Source: Calendula officinalis (lineage: Eukaryota > Streptophyta > Magnoliopsida > Asterales > Asteraceae). From it: a stretch of DNA of 64,000 nucleotides. The notes beneath the pieces are model-generated. The model ran no database searches, had not been told where the DNA came from, and worked only from the letters and a program-made list of their open reading frames with translations. Positions 11,920 through 22,730 of the stretch are shown here, piece by piece. Position 1 is the first letter of the stretch. Every line of letters begins with the position of its first letter. Location of the stretch: the NCBI GenBank assembly GCA_963853835.1, contig OY970825.1, positions 37,854,908 through 37,918,907 on the forward strand. Direction: 5' to 3'. The translations under genes and the position numbers were made by a program.

Positions 11920-12991
11920 TGAAGGGTTTCACATGATACTGATCGACCACTTGGGTCAACCTCCTAGTATACTTGGTCGACCATACTGACCAAGAACATG
12001 AACTTGTTCTTGACCGGTTAAAACCAACTTGCTGATTTAATGAGAACTAGATTAGGTTAACAATAAAGAAACCTTGTACGAAGAACTCGAACACACACAT
12101 ACTTGTGTGTTCGTCGACCATCAACCAAAGAACCCTAAGGTTCTTTGGCCGAAATTCGTCCAAGAGGGAGAAGGGAGAAAAAGGGTTTCCCAAAACATAC
12201 CTTGTTGATTGCTTAAGATAGATCCACTGTTGATGAACAAGTCGAGCGATCTTCTAGTTGATCTAAGCAATGAACTTGGATCTTCAAGACTTGAAGAACA
12301 CGAAGAACGAAGAACACCAAACTTGGTGTTCTTGGGTATTCGGCCGAAATCTCCAAGAGAGGGAGGAGAGATTTCGTCTAGGGTTTTGAGAAGTGAATGA
12401 TTGATTAGATTTAAATGAAACCTTAAGCCTTCTATTTATAATAGAATAAGTTTCATTTAAGTCCTCCTAGTTTAATTAAGATTAATCTCTTAATTAAACT
12501 TATCTCTTACACTTTAAACCCTTATAGTTTAACTAGTTTATTATTGTTGCACTTAACTACTATATGTCTAGTATTAACACATTAATAATTCGGTACCCAT
12601 ATACACGAATTATATATACTTGTATTTATACTTTTAATAGTTAATTATATAATAACCTTTATATAATTTACACAATAATATTATCCAAATACTATATGAT
12701 TTAATAGCTTTAAATCATATCATGGATAGTCTTTAATTAACACATTGTATATTTACTCAACTAGTAAATGTACAACTACTTGTATTAATTAGTTAGTTAA
12801 ACTAATCTAGTAATAAGTTAAACTTAACTTAATACTTAACTGATTCATAATGACTATTATGAATCATTCCTCTTCGTAGTATCATTGCTTATCTTGCTCG
12901 TATTACATGCACTCACCGGTGTGACCCTTAAGTGTTTCGTAGGCATAGATGTATCATCATAGGTTGACTGACTGTGCACATAATTACTTCA
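11920..12991 (-). mobile_element. Solo LTR C, family of element B, inserted in D
   Basis: Reverse-complement match to the LTRs of element B over its whole length, from the GGGTTTCA end to the GAAGTAATTATG-type start. CACTT is duplicated at 11915-11919 and 12992-12996. At 1072 bp it is somewhat shorter and more diverged than the LTRs of B. There is no internal region. Confidence 0.9.
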
Positions 12992-13687
12992 CACTTATGT
13001 GACTTGAGTTGTTTGTATTTATTTGTTTATTTTGATATTATTCACTCAGCGGTGGCTGACCCCAAACACTACCTCCCATTTTGCAGGTACTAGCAAGGGC
13101 AAAGAGAAGGTCAATGGTTGATGAGCTGCGTTTCTGTTTTTATATTTACGGATTTGGATTAAAACATTTATTTCGAGTCAAACATGTTTTGTTTTTAAAA
13201 CCTTCAATTATTCCGCATTTAAACCACGAGACGATTTTATATTTTTACTTATGAGTTGGGACCTTTGAGTTACTTGTACTTTTGAGGAAATTAATATATT
13301 TTATTATTTAATTTTTTTTTTAATTTCCTCTTATTATTGGGATGTCTCATATTGATGGTAGGTCAAGGAGACCTAAAGGTTGGTGACATTTCGCAAGTTG
13401 GAAAGCAAGGATTCGTGTTAATAGACACGATTTGGAGCTAGCTCGGCTAAGGTGAGTACATGTGAACTTTAAAAACTGGGTACATAGCGGTAAAAGAAAT
13501 ATTTTTAATATGTGACTATTAATGATAAACAAGTTATTTATTTTATTAACTAGTTGGTTTAATTGTGTGAATACTAATTGAGATTGGTATATGGATAGTT
13601 TGTATAATGGCCTTAAGGCATTGTTGATAGATGTGACATATAGTCACATGTAATAGTTATGACGGGTAGACTGAAATGGGACAGGTA

Positions 13688-13930
13688 CGTGATAGATTCG
13701 GAGGCATTATGGTTATCACGGTATCTTTAAACTGATGGATTGGAGGCATTCCGATCACCCAACAAGATGTTGGATCTTACTAGATTGGAGGCTTTCTGAT
13801 TAGTAAGATAAGATGGGTCACCTTGTTTGGACAAGGTGACAATGGGGGTTCTACTGAATCGGAGGCATTCTGGTTAGTAGGACAAAAATGGGGTCTCGTT
13901 GGATTGGAGGCATTCCGAACAACTTGACGG
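13688..13930 (+). repeat. Hairpin array in the LTR of A
   Basis: Repeated units have a core ATYGGA-GGCWT-TCYGAT flanked by arms that differ but pair. Units are 13688-13720 (arms CGTGATA/TATCACG), 13776-13807 (CTTACTA/TAGTAAG) and 13851-13880 (CTACT/AGTAG), with weaker ones near 13735 and 13895. A separate 9-bp hairpin GTCACCTTG/CAAGGTGAC sits at 13817-13840. The same set recurs in the 3' LTR at about 19274-19510. Confidence 0.75.
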
Positions 13931-14383
13931 GTCGAATAGGCTATGAATGAATGTGATAGGATTACCGATGAGGTGATCGATGTATATGATCGTGTTAGGG
14001 TTACCGCGGAGGTAACTAAAGTTTATTTATGTTTATATATCTAATGTATGCGATTATTTATATATTAATGTCGGGTCTAAAACCCATGTATCTCACGAGA
14101 TAATTTTGTCTTACGTACTATGTTTGTTTGTCATGCTATGTACTCAGGTTTAGGAGCTAAGGTTTAGGCGCGTATGCTAGTGAAGGCGCACGGGTTTAAG
14201 TAGAGATAGCAAGGTGGATTTACGTTGGCTTTGGTTATGATATATTTTGTAACACCAATTAATGACTTTTATTTTACACAAAAGGATTTTGTAAATCCAT
14301 ATTTTGGGACCATACTCTAAATGTTTTAAAAAGGAAAGGATTTCACGGAAATATTTTGTATTAAAAATTGAGGTGTTACAACT

Positions 14384-14395
14384 TGGTATCAGAGC
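14384..14395 (+). promoter_or_regulatory. Primer-binding site of element A
   Basis: TGGTATCAGAGC, three bases after the 5' LTR, complements the 3' end of initiator Met-tRNA. Confidence 0.9.
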
Positions 14396-14626
14396 TATAA
14401 CTTAAACGAATTAGGTTGGGTTAACCACCCTAGGCTTAAGTTGTAGAAGTAGAAAGATATATTTCCGTTAGATAACTAGGTTGACCTTGAAAGCTATAGG
14501 GCTAAGTTGTCTTAGGGTCGAACCCTAGGAAGAATTGCCTTATGTGGTCATTTCGAGCTTGAGAGTCGTAATGGACTATTAAATGAATGATTGATTAAGA
14601 TATAGTTGTCATCTTATTATAGCAAA

Positions 14627-15544
14627 ATGGTGAATATGGAAGGTGGACGAACTCCACATAACTCGGAAGAGGATCCAGAAACTTATGCTAACTACACCCC
14701 GGTAACATTGGAAGTGGTCCGTGTTATGTTTGACCGAATGAGGGAAGAAGTAATAGAGGATGTGAACCGGATTATTGATGACCGGATGATCAAGGAAAGG
14801 GAAGGTAATTCCAACTCAGGAGTAAAGAGTAAGTATTTGGGTAGCAAGGCCCACTTGGAGAAATTCTCAACCGAAAAGGAAAATGATATGGGCCTTGTTA
14901 AGAGAGACGGATGTTCGTTCGAGGCGTTTACGGCATGCAGGCCCAAGGTGTATTTGGGAAGTTTTGAGCCAAGAGTCACCATCCGGTGGATTCAAGAAAC
15001 TGAACAAGCTTTGGAGAGTAGCAATTGTAAAAGGGAAGATATAGTGACTTATGCTTCTAGAATGTTGAAAGATGAAGCACACATGTGGTGGATTATGATG
15101 TACGAAGTCTTAGGCAAGAAGTCAATATACGAGATGTCATGGGATGAATTCACGAGCCGTTTGGAGGAGAATTTTTGTCCCAGGAGAAGCTTAGAGGAAG
15201 TGCAAGAAGAAGCTATGATTTTTAGAAAAGGGAATGAGTCGGTGGATGTGTACACCAAGAAAGTGAATCATTGGGTAATCCAAGTATTACCAAGAGGTGG
15301 AGAAAAGAGGAGAATTGAAGATAGTATGGAGCCAACAAAGAAAGGAACATTCCCACCGGCTTTGTCCGATAACGTTGGTGCCGGAAAGTGTCAGAAGTGC
15401 GGTAAAGGTCACAAGGGAGTGTGCAAAGCGGGTACAACTATATGCTTCACATGTGGAAGAGTTGGGCACAGGGCAAAAGACTGCGGGGTGAACAACCTCA
15501 AAGATGTGGAATGTTACACGTGTCACGAGAGGGGGGAATTTTAG
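14627..15544 (+). CDS. Gypsy-type gag of element A
   Basis: The first ATG in frame is at 14627 and gives 305 residues. A retrotransposon gag domain spans roughly residues 100-210: the WIQETEQAL block, then MLKDEAHMWW and SWDEFTSRLEENF, then VDVYTKKV. After this the usual second half of the domain is lost and the chain jumps to a basic linker. Next come zinc-knuckle motifs: an irregular CQKCGKGHKGVC, a regular CFTCGRVGHRAKDC, and a third starting CYTCHERG that is cut by a stop. The stop comes from one extra G in a run of six G at about 15532-15537; the frame continues at +1. Gag would package RNA. With no pol in the element, any movement would need proteins supplied in trans. Confidence 0.75.
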   Translation: MVNMEGGRTPHNSEEDPETYANYTPVTLEVVRVMFDRMREEVIEDVNRIIDDRMIKEREGNSNSGVKSKYLGSKAHLEKFSTEKENDMGLVKRDGCSFEAFTACRPKVYLGSFEPRVTIRWIQETEQALESSNCKREDIVTYASRMLKDEAHMWWIMMYEVLGKKSIYEMSWDEFTSRLEENFCPRRSLEEVQEEAMIFRKGNESVDVYTKKVNHWVIQVLPRGGEKRRIEDSMEPTKKGTFPPALSDNVGAGKCQKCGKGHKGVCKAGTTICFTCGRVGHRAKDCGVNNLKDVECYTCHERGEF

Positions 15545-15716
15545 TGGTGCATGCCCGAAGATAAGAACCGATATGCTGACATCAACTGCTCACAAGAAGA
15601 CGAGCCAGTTACAAGTCAAAGGATGTGTCTTGCACCTCGCTCGGGACGAGGCTAAGGGAAGCCATAATACCGCTTCAGGTACGATGACTATAAATCTTAT
15701 GTTATATGATTCGTGA
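15537..15716 (+). pseudogene. Remainder of the third zinc knuckle and start of protease in element A
   Basis: In the frame shifted by one base, the reading continues NFSGACPK, then DEAKGSHNTASGTMTIN, a stretch typical of the segment leading into Gypsy aspartic protease. It ends LYDS followed by a TGA stop, exactly where the DSG active-site motif is expected. No pol homology follows the stop. The coding part of the element therefore ends at the protease active site. Confidence 0.65.
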
Positions 15717-18176
15717 ATTACTTGTTGATAAGTTGCACGAGATGATACCTAATGAATTGGGTCATTACAGTTAATAGTTTAGCCTTTGTCGTGAAAGTAG
15801 TTATTAGAGTTAACGTGCATGGCCTATATATATAGGATAAGAGTTCTGAATTAACGACCGGTACTGGGAAAGGTGAAATTAAAGTATGTGAAAGGGTGTA
15901 ATGATGGGGATCCTTCATGAAAGTATAAAATGAAATTAAATAAATGATCAATATATTATGATTGGCAAAGAGGAAAACTATGGTGCCATGGGGTATCAAA
16001 GACGGAATATGAAAGTGGTAAATAATTTCTAGGTAAGATTGATAGAGTGTAAAGGTGTTAAGAAATGGTATGCTAAGTCAAGAGTAACAATAAATTATTG
16101 GAAAAATGACATAGAAAAAGTGTGATAGCTTATAATGGGTTATGGATCGGAGTCAATTGGGTGACTCGAGGATACCGGATTATTAGGTAAGAATGTGGGA
16201 AATTGAAAGTATTAGTGGCTACATCGATGGTAAAAGAAAGATTGGAAATTTTAGTAATGAGGAAATGAATCGACTAAGAACGATTGATAAATGAGTAGAT
16301 TGGGGGAAAGCACTAGAAATGATTATGTGTATACCATGTGGTATAGTGCATAACTGGGAGTAATGGCCGATGGGAGGCGTATGATTTTAGGAAGATAATA
16401 TTATGTGAAAAGTGAAATAAGTGAATGGTCAATTATGAAAGAAAATGTTAGGTTGATCCTAAATGAATAATGCATACATGAATTGTATTCAAGATAGAAT
16501 GGTATTGTATGGATCTTGTTAGATCGGAGGCTTTCCGATTAACGAGATTTGATGAGTGACTATGGATTGGAGGCTTTCCGGTCATTGTGACAAGTTTGGA
16601 ATTGAGATGGATTGGAGGCTTTCTGATCACCTCGATAAGATAGTTAAAGTATGAATTGTTGTATCAGGGGTATGATGCTTGTAGCGGACGAATGTAGAAC
16701 CGTATGGTTAGTTGTTGATATGATTTTATGGTAGATGAGATCTTGGGTTGAAAACACGGTCTGTGTTTAAGTGTAAATATGTGTAGGAGATGCCTACAAG
16801 TTTATATATTATAAAAAAGGGTGCTTATAGGAAGCAAAGTTTATTAGTAGTCGATGAGTGGTGAAAGTTGTATGATGAGTGGTTAGGCCACAATTGGATG
16901 TGATAGAGGCTCTAACGCCGGTAATCGAGAATTGCAAGTATGGTATGTGGACGTTTAGAAGAGAATTTAAATGGTGTAAGTACTTGAATGAAAGTTTAAA
17001 GGGGTAATAGAGATTGGTATTGCTTTAAATGAAATTGTTAATCGGTTGTGGAAATTGAAATCGAGGAAAGAGGAAACAATCGAGAAAGGAAGTGTATATA
17101 TTGGAATCGGGAACGAAAAGCTTGAGAAGTGATGTCTCACTAGTAAAGAGTATGTGAATTTTGCAAAGTAAGTTTGACTTTATTCATAAGTCAAGGTTGG
17201 TCAACTAGTGGATTGTTGATTTGGGTCAAAATTAGATTTTGACTTTGGCTTAGAATGACTTGACGAGGATAAGAACATAAGGTACCGTATGCCTGTATAT
17301 GATAATGGATAATTTATTAATGGAAATAATTATAGTTGGAGGGTGCGACTTTGACCGTTGGGTGTTTCGAGTTGAGTTTGAGAATCGAGTATGATGGTTG
17401 ATGAACCATGGATGTAATGTCGATTGTAAAGGAAAAGATGATTAATTGAACCTTTTGTGTGTGAGGAAGTTGTCAAGGTATGGTTGACTTTATGCATAAG
17501 TCAAGGTTAGTCAAAATTGTAATTTGGTTGACTTTTGGTCAAAAATGGACTTCGGCCCTCGTTAATGAACGACTAGGGAATGATAAGAGCATAATGTATC
17601 GATTACATGTATGAGAGGAGGTTAATGGGATAGTTGGAAGAGTCATAGTCGGATTATACGACCTTTACCCGTTTGGATTTCCGAGTAGAATTTGAGAATC
17701 AAGCATATAATTATTGATGGATCATAATCGAAGGTCGATTATGAAGGAAATAACGTCAAATGGAACTTTTAGTTAAAAGAAATTGTTATGTGTGGTTGAT
17801 TTTGTGTTAAGACAAGGAATAGATATTGTGGTAATATGTTGACTTGGTCAAAGCTAGACTTTGACTTTCGTTTTGATTGATTATCTAATTATAATGATCA
17901 TGTTATATCATTTGTATGAGTATAAAAGAATTGGTTAAACGATTGAAAGTATTGCGGTCAAACCGTGCAATTTTGACAAGTTGGGTAATACGAGTTTAAA
18001 ATGGGTTTTGACCCGTTTGGGCCTAACCGTGTTAAACGAATATTAAGGGATCATAATTGGGAAAAGTTCGGATATAAGAAACACGAGAGAATGGGAACGA
18101 GATGCCCTAATGGATACTTGGTTGGAAGTCTTCGAGTTGATTCCGAGGACGGAATCCTTTTTAAGGGGTAGATAGT
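15717..18176 (+). other. Non-coding internal region of element A
   Basis: No pol domain was recognised. Three more hairpins of the LTR type occur at 16515-16546, 16556-16591 and 16604-16632. Three degenerate tandem units of about 310 bp span roughly 17170-18060, marked by TTGACTTTATGCATAAGTCA-like blocks at 17174, 17484 and 17796. A purine tract AAGGGGTAGATAG at about 18163-18175 directly precedes the 3' LTR. Confidence 0.75.
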
Positions 18177-21100
18177 TGTAACGACCCGAATTTTCATAAA
18201 CAAATAATTATATAAAAATATGATAAATAATGACAAATTGTTTAAAAGACGTGGAAATTGGTTCGTGTTATTTGGACATCGTTTGATATGGTTAAGGTCG
18301 AAAGCGGGTCGAGTTAGACAACAAAAAGTGCAGCCTTAGCTGCACTGGGAAGTTCGCGACGCGAACTAGGGTTCACGGACGTGAACCTTGGACAGAGAAT
18401 TTGGGGTTTTCGGTATTGGAGTTCACGACTCGTTCCCGATCGCGAGGAGTTCCCGACACGGTAAGTTCGCGGCGCGAACTCCCCCTTCACGGCGCGAACT
18501 ATTGCTTGAGCTGAATAAAAATGGGAAAAAGCTAGGGTTTACTCATTTTCACTCCCAAAACACTTCCAACCGATTTTAGAGAGAGAAGTGGCGATTTCGG
18601 TGTTCTATAGCTCAAATCTCATCAATCTTGTGGATCTTAACATCAAAGGTAGGGATTCTTGATCCTTGATAGTTGGTAGTTAGTTTGTGAGCTTTATTTG
18701 GGGAAAAATGGTGGTTTGGGTAACCTACCAAGTTATCTTTAAGGAAGATGACTAAGATAAGTGTAGAACACTCTTTGTAAGCTTAAGAACCTTGTGTTCT
18801 TGTTGGATATGGGATTTGATGATGGAAATCTTGAACTAGGGTTTTGGGTTCCACCAAGTTGGGTGAACTTGGTGGTTAAGAAGGTTGTTATGAAGTTATT
18901 AGTAGCTAGTTATGGATAATAACTAGAATTTATGATGATATTGATGGTAGGTCAAGGAGACCTAAAGGTTGGTGACATTTCACAAGTTGGAAAGCAAAGA
19001 TCCGTGTTAATAGACACGATTTGGAGTTAGCTCGGTTAAGGTGAGTACATGTGAACTTTAAAAACTGGGTACATAGCGGTAAAGAAATATTTTTAATATG
19101 TGACTATTAATGATAAACAAGTTATTTATTTTATTAACTAGTTGGTTTAATTGTGTGAATACTAATTGAGATTGGTATATGGATAGTTTGTATAATGGCC
19201 TTACGGCATTGTTGATAGATGTGACATATAGTCACATGTAATAGTTATGACGGGTAGACTGGAATGGGATAGGTACGTGATAGATTCGGAGGCATTCGGG
19301 TTATCACGGTATCTTTAAACTGATGGATTGGAGGCATTCCGATCACCCAACAAGATGTTGGATCTTACTAGATTGGAGGCTTTCTGAATAGTAAGATAAG
19401 ATGGGTCACCTTTCTTGGACTAGGTGACAATGGGGTTTCTACTGAATCGGATGCATTCTGGTTAGTAGGACAAAAATGGAGTCTCGTTGGATTGGAGGCA
19501 TTCCGAACAACTTGGCGGGTCGAATAGGCTATGAATGAATGTGATAGGATTATCGAGGAGGTGATCGATGTATATGATCGTTTTAGGGTTACCGCGGAGG
19601 TAACTAACGTATATTTATATTTATAGGTGAGCGTTCATGCGAGAACCTAAATTATTGCGAGAACTACGAGAACCACTTTGTAGCCATATGATTAAACAAT
19701 CAATGGTTAAGATTAAAGATGGCAGTTTCGTAAATTAGTGAGAATTTAATTCTTAAAGAATAGTTGGTGTAGGGGTATAATGGTAAAAGCAATATATATT
19801 AATTATGGCATATTTTCAACCTAAATCAATTACCCCACGTCCCCACTCACAATCTCAAAAACAAAATCTGCCTATTGTCTCTCTCTCACAGATGCTCTCT
19901 CCCAACATTCTTCTTCTCTAGCCACCCACGTCTGAAATCCGGCGAACATTACCCGCACCACCATTGTTGGTTTTCACCACCATCAGATCTCCCACCATCC
20001 GACCACATCGTTAATAGCAAATCTGTAAATAATCGTTGCCTCTCCTTCGCCAACCAAAACAACAGATCTGGATAAATGAAGTCGGCGACCACCGAAATTG
20101 GTAGATCTGGAAGGTATCGCCGGCTTGATTTTACGATGTCATTGAAGCGACGGATGGGTTTTTGATTTTTCCGGCAGCGGATCTAGGGTTCCGGTGGCGG
20201 ATGCAAACATCTCCTTCGACTTTTCTCGACTGTTACATCGGCAGATCTAGCAACCCGCTTGAAAGACCTACCGTTTGACGATCTAGACTTTTCAAAAAGC
20301 TGTTACGACGCCGGCACCACCACCACCGTCTACAGGTAAGATCCAGTTTCTGAGGTTTGTCCTCGTAACAGACAGATCTCGGCAACAGATCTGCAACGTG
20401 ATGAACATAGGGCAGCAGTGGATCAAAGCGGCGGACAATGAACATAGAGTTCTGGTGATGTGATGAACATAGGTTAATGTCAGTGATGAACGGTAATGAA
20501 ATTTTGTTCAATAATGTGTGAGTTTGTAATTTTGTTCATTAGTAATTTAATTGTTTGTAATTTTGTTCATTAATAATATTTTTGTTTGTAATTAGTCATC
20601 TGTAATTAGTATGATGTTCATCTATGTAAATTATATTTAGGATTATGTAATTGTGTTTATTGGTGATCTGGAAATTAAGGTTCTTGTTTTAAACTTCTAA
20701 AAAATTCGTGCATTTCTAATTTGTTCATCGTACATTGATATTGGCAGATTTATACATATATTTATCTGCCAATATACCTATTTTTATATGTGTTTATCGA
20801 TTAAAATAAGATGTTATCACTCATAATGTAGTTTCCATTGTGTTTTGCAGGCTATAGAAGAAAACGTAACAAAAACGGGTTAAAACAGCACAAGAAACGA
20901 AAGACTGCAGAAAAATCAGAAATTGCGACGCGATCTCGAGATCGCGACGCGATTTCTATCGCTATTTACCAAACGTGATTTTTAATCCCTTAGCGATTTC
21001 GGCGTTCTGTTTGCATACGAAATACCGAAAATAGCGACGCGATTGAAGATAGTGACGCGATTTTTAGCGATCAGATGACTATTTAAATAAATCTGCAGAT

Positions 21101-22725
21101 CTGAATTAAGGGACTTTTGACCTAATTCGAAGGGCAGCAAAAACACCATTGGAGCACTCAAGATCGAGATTTCAAGCATCAAACACTGGTTTTCTATCGT
21201 TTTTTATTATTACTATGTTTATGAATTCATTTCTTCGCGTTTGTTTGATTATTATTAGCATGTCTATGTGCTAATCATTTTATATTCGTTATGATTAGAT
21301 GAAGTTAGGGTTTTAGGTTTGGATATTCTTAGGATTTTATGATGATTGTTTGAACACTTGTGTTTCTAATCAAGAACCTTTTCGTTAAACCTTTACATTT
21401 GCATTGTTGAATCTGTTTATTGCTTGATTGATAAAATATTGACAACATTGAATTGATCTAGTAATTCCCCTGACTTTTCATACCTTTTGACCTAGTCAGC
21501 GACTCACTAGAAATAGGGGTCCGAGATTTGATACCAATAAACTAGGTGAAACGTAAAGTCTGATCTTTAGAGAAGAAATTCCTAGGATTAGAAGGTCTCG
21601 GAAAGCCGGACCTAGTTAGAAATAACATGCAGGAGTGTGAATTTAAACAGGTTTCTTGAGAAGAAATTCCTAGAGATCATATTAGACTCATTGTAAGGTT
21701 TTGAGAGAAATCTAGTTCCTTAAACTCCTAGAACATGAATTAAATCGGTACTTCAAAACCAAACCTAGACCTAGACTGATTCGACTCATAGTGAATATCC
21801 TCCTTAATATTGAAACACTTTCTCTTCATTTTCAGTCGATTGTTCATTTTAAACAACCATTTTCAGTTTTATTATCTAGTTTGCAAATAAAAATGTTCCA
21901 AATGAAAACCCCTTTTTATTATTTGTTCAGTTTAATTAATTAGTTTTATATTACATAATCAGCTTAATTGTTCCCTGTGGAGACGAGTATACCCGAATTT
22001 ACTTACGTGAACTATATTGCTCACGATTAGGTCATACTTGTCTAAGAGTGTGGTAATCTAGGAAAGGCGTATTTTAGGTGATGCTTTTATAACTATGTTT
22101 TACACATCATACATTCATATTATTGTTCATTTGCACTTTTTGTTCACTAGTGAATATTGTGGTATGATTTGTTCATAAACAGCCGTTAAATTTAAATAGA
22201 TATAGAAACTTTTTTTTGTATTAAATTAATTGATTTAATTGCCAAAATTTAAAATTTTAAAATGACTATACTACCCTTATACATTTAAAAACTAATCAAA
22301 ATAAATGAGTGGTTATAGAGGTGTTCTCGCAGTTCTCGCAATAATATAGGTTCTCGCATGAACGCTCCCCTATATTTATATATCTAATGTATGCGATTAT
22401 TTATATATTAAAAGTCGGGTCTAAAACCCATGTATCTCACGAGATAACTTTGTCTTACGTACTATGTTTGTTTGTGATGCTATGTACTCAGGTTCAGGAA
22501 CTATGGTTTAGGCGCGTATGCTAGTGAAGGCGCACGGGTTTAAGTAGAGATAGCAAGGTAGATTTACGTTTGACTTTGGTTATGATATATATTGTAACAC
22601 CAATTAATGACTTTTATTTTACACCAAAGGTTTTTGTAAATCCATATTTTGAGACCATACTCTAAATGTTTTAAAAAGGAAAGGATTTCGCGGAAATATT
22701 TTGTATTAAAAATTGAGGTGTTACA
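18177..22725 (+). repeat. 3' LTR of element A, split by element E
   Basis: It starts TGTAACGACCC and ends GTGTTACA. Removing element E and one 10-bp TSD leaves 1794 bp that align end to end with the pieced-together 5' LTR. Confidence 0.93.
19626..22370. mobile_element. Element E: non-autonomous Mutator-like element
   Basis: Terminal inverted repeats of 48 bp with three mismatches (19626-19673 and 22323-22370) start GGKGAGCGTTCATGCGAGAA. TATATTTATA is duplicated at 19616-19625 and 22371-22380; a TSD of 9-11 bp is the Mutator-like hallmark. The 5' LTR of A shows the matching empty site. No transposase was found in 2745 bp. The left part (about 19860-20340) looks like a plant gene leader: CT-rich with CTCTCTCTC, then GC-richer sequence ending CTACAG before GTAAGATC, a good splice donor. 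The right part (about 20860-22080) has repeated GCGACGCGAT blocks and text resembling LTR-retrotransposon sequence. Capture of foreign sequence, as in Pack-MULEs, is possible but unproven. Confidence 0.88.
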
Positions 22726-22730
22726 TACTT

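Larger units (their letters stand above)
9046..13349 (+). mobile_element. Solo LTR D (about 3.2 kb) inserted in the LTR of A
   Basis: It starts TGTAACGCCC and ends GGGATGTCTCA, with TATTG duplicated at 9041-9045 and 13350-13354. The 3' LTR of A shows the uninterrupted sequence. There is no internal region, primer-binding site or coding sequence, so it is read as a solo LTR left by recombination between two LTRs. Without the nested solo LTR C it measures about 3.2 kb, long for an LTR but usual for some Gypsy families. It contains a T-run near 10671-10695, a duplicated 20-bp block CCGAGCAGAATTCTTTCATY near 10437-10485 and a hairpin trio at 11681-11777. The plus orientation is inferred from the TGTAAC start. 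Confidence 0.85.
328..14380 (+). repeat. 5' LTR of element A, split by two insertions
   Basis: LTR segments are 328-468, 8413-9045 and 13350-14380. The uninterrupted order can be read in the 3' LTR, where the sequence around 18313 is the empty site of element B and that around 18950 is the empty site of solo LTR D. Subtracting 7949 bp (B plus one TSD) and 4309 bp (D plus one TSD) leaves 1795 bp. The LTR contains three inverted repeats near 8453-8581 and an array of imperfect hairpins at 13688-13930. Confidence 0.92.
328..22725 (+). mobile_element. Element A: nested Ty3/Gypsy-type LTR retrotransposon, gag-only
   Basis: The element starts TGTAACGACCC and ends GAGGTGTTACA, flanked by TACTT at 323-327 and 22726-22730. 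LTRs lie at 328-14380 (interrupted) and 18177-22725 (interrupted). A primer-binding site matching initiator Met-tRNA and a purine tract flank the internal region 14381-18176. The only coding sequence is a Gypsy-type gag and the first residues of a protease; reverse transcriptase, RNase H and integrase are absent. This is the layout of non-autonomous terminal-repeat elements that keep only gag. Removing the nested insertions gives LTRs of 1795 and 1794 bp. The boundaries rest on LTR termini, the TSD and alignment of the two LTRs, so they are firm. Assignment to Gypsy rests on the gag protein only. Confidence 0.93.

Noticed and set aside
14692..15526. Minus-strand ORFs over the gag of A
   Set aside because: Antisense shadows of the gag frame without motifs.
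20233..20511. 92-codon minus-strand ORF in element E
   Set aside because: No family resemblance; it runs opposite to the leader-like segment and across its donor site.
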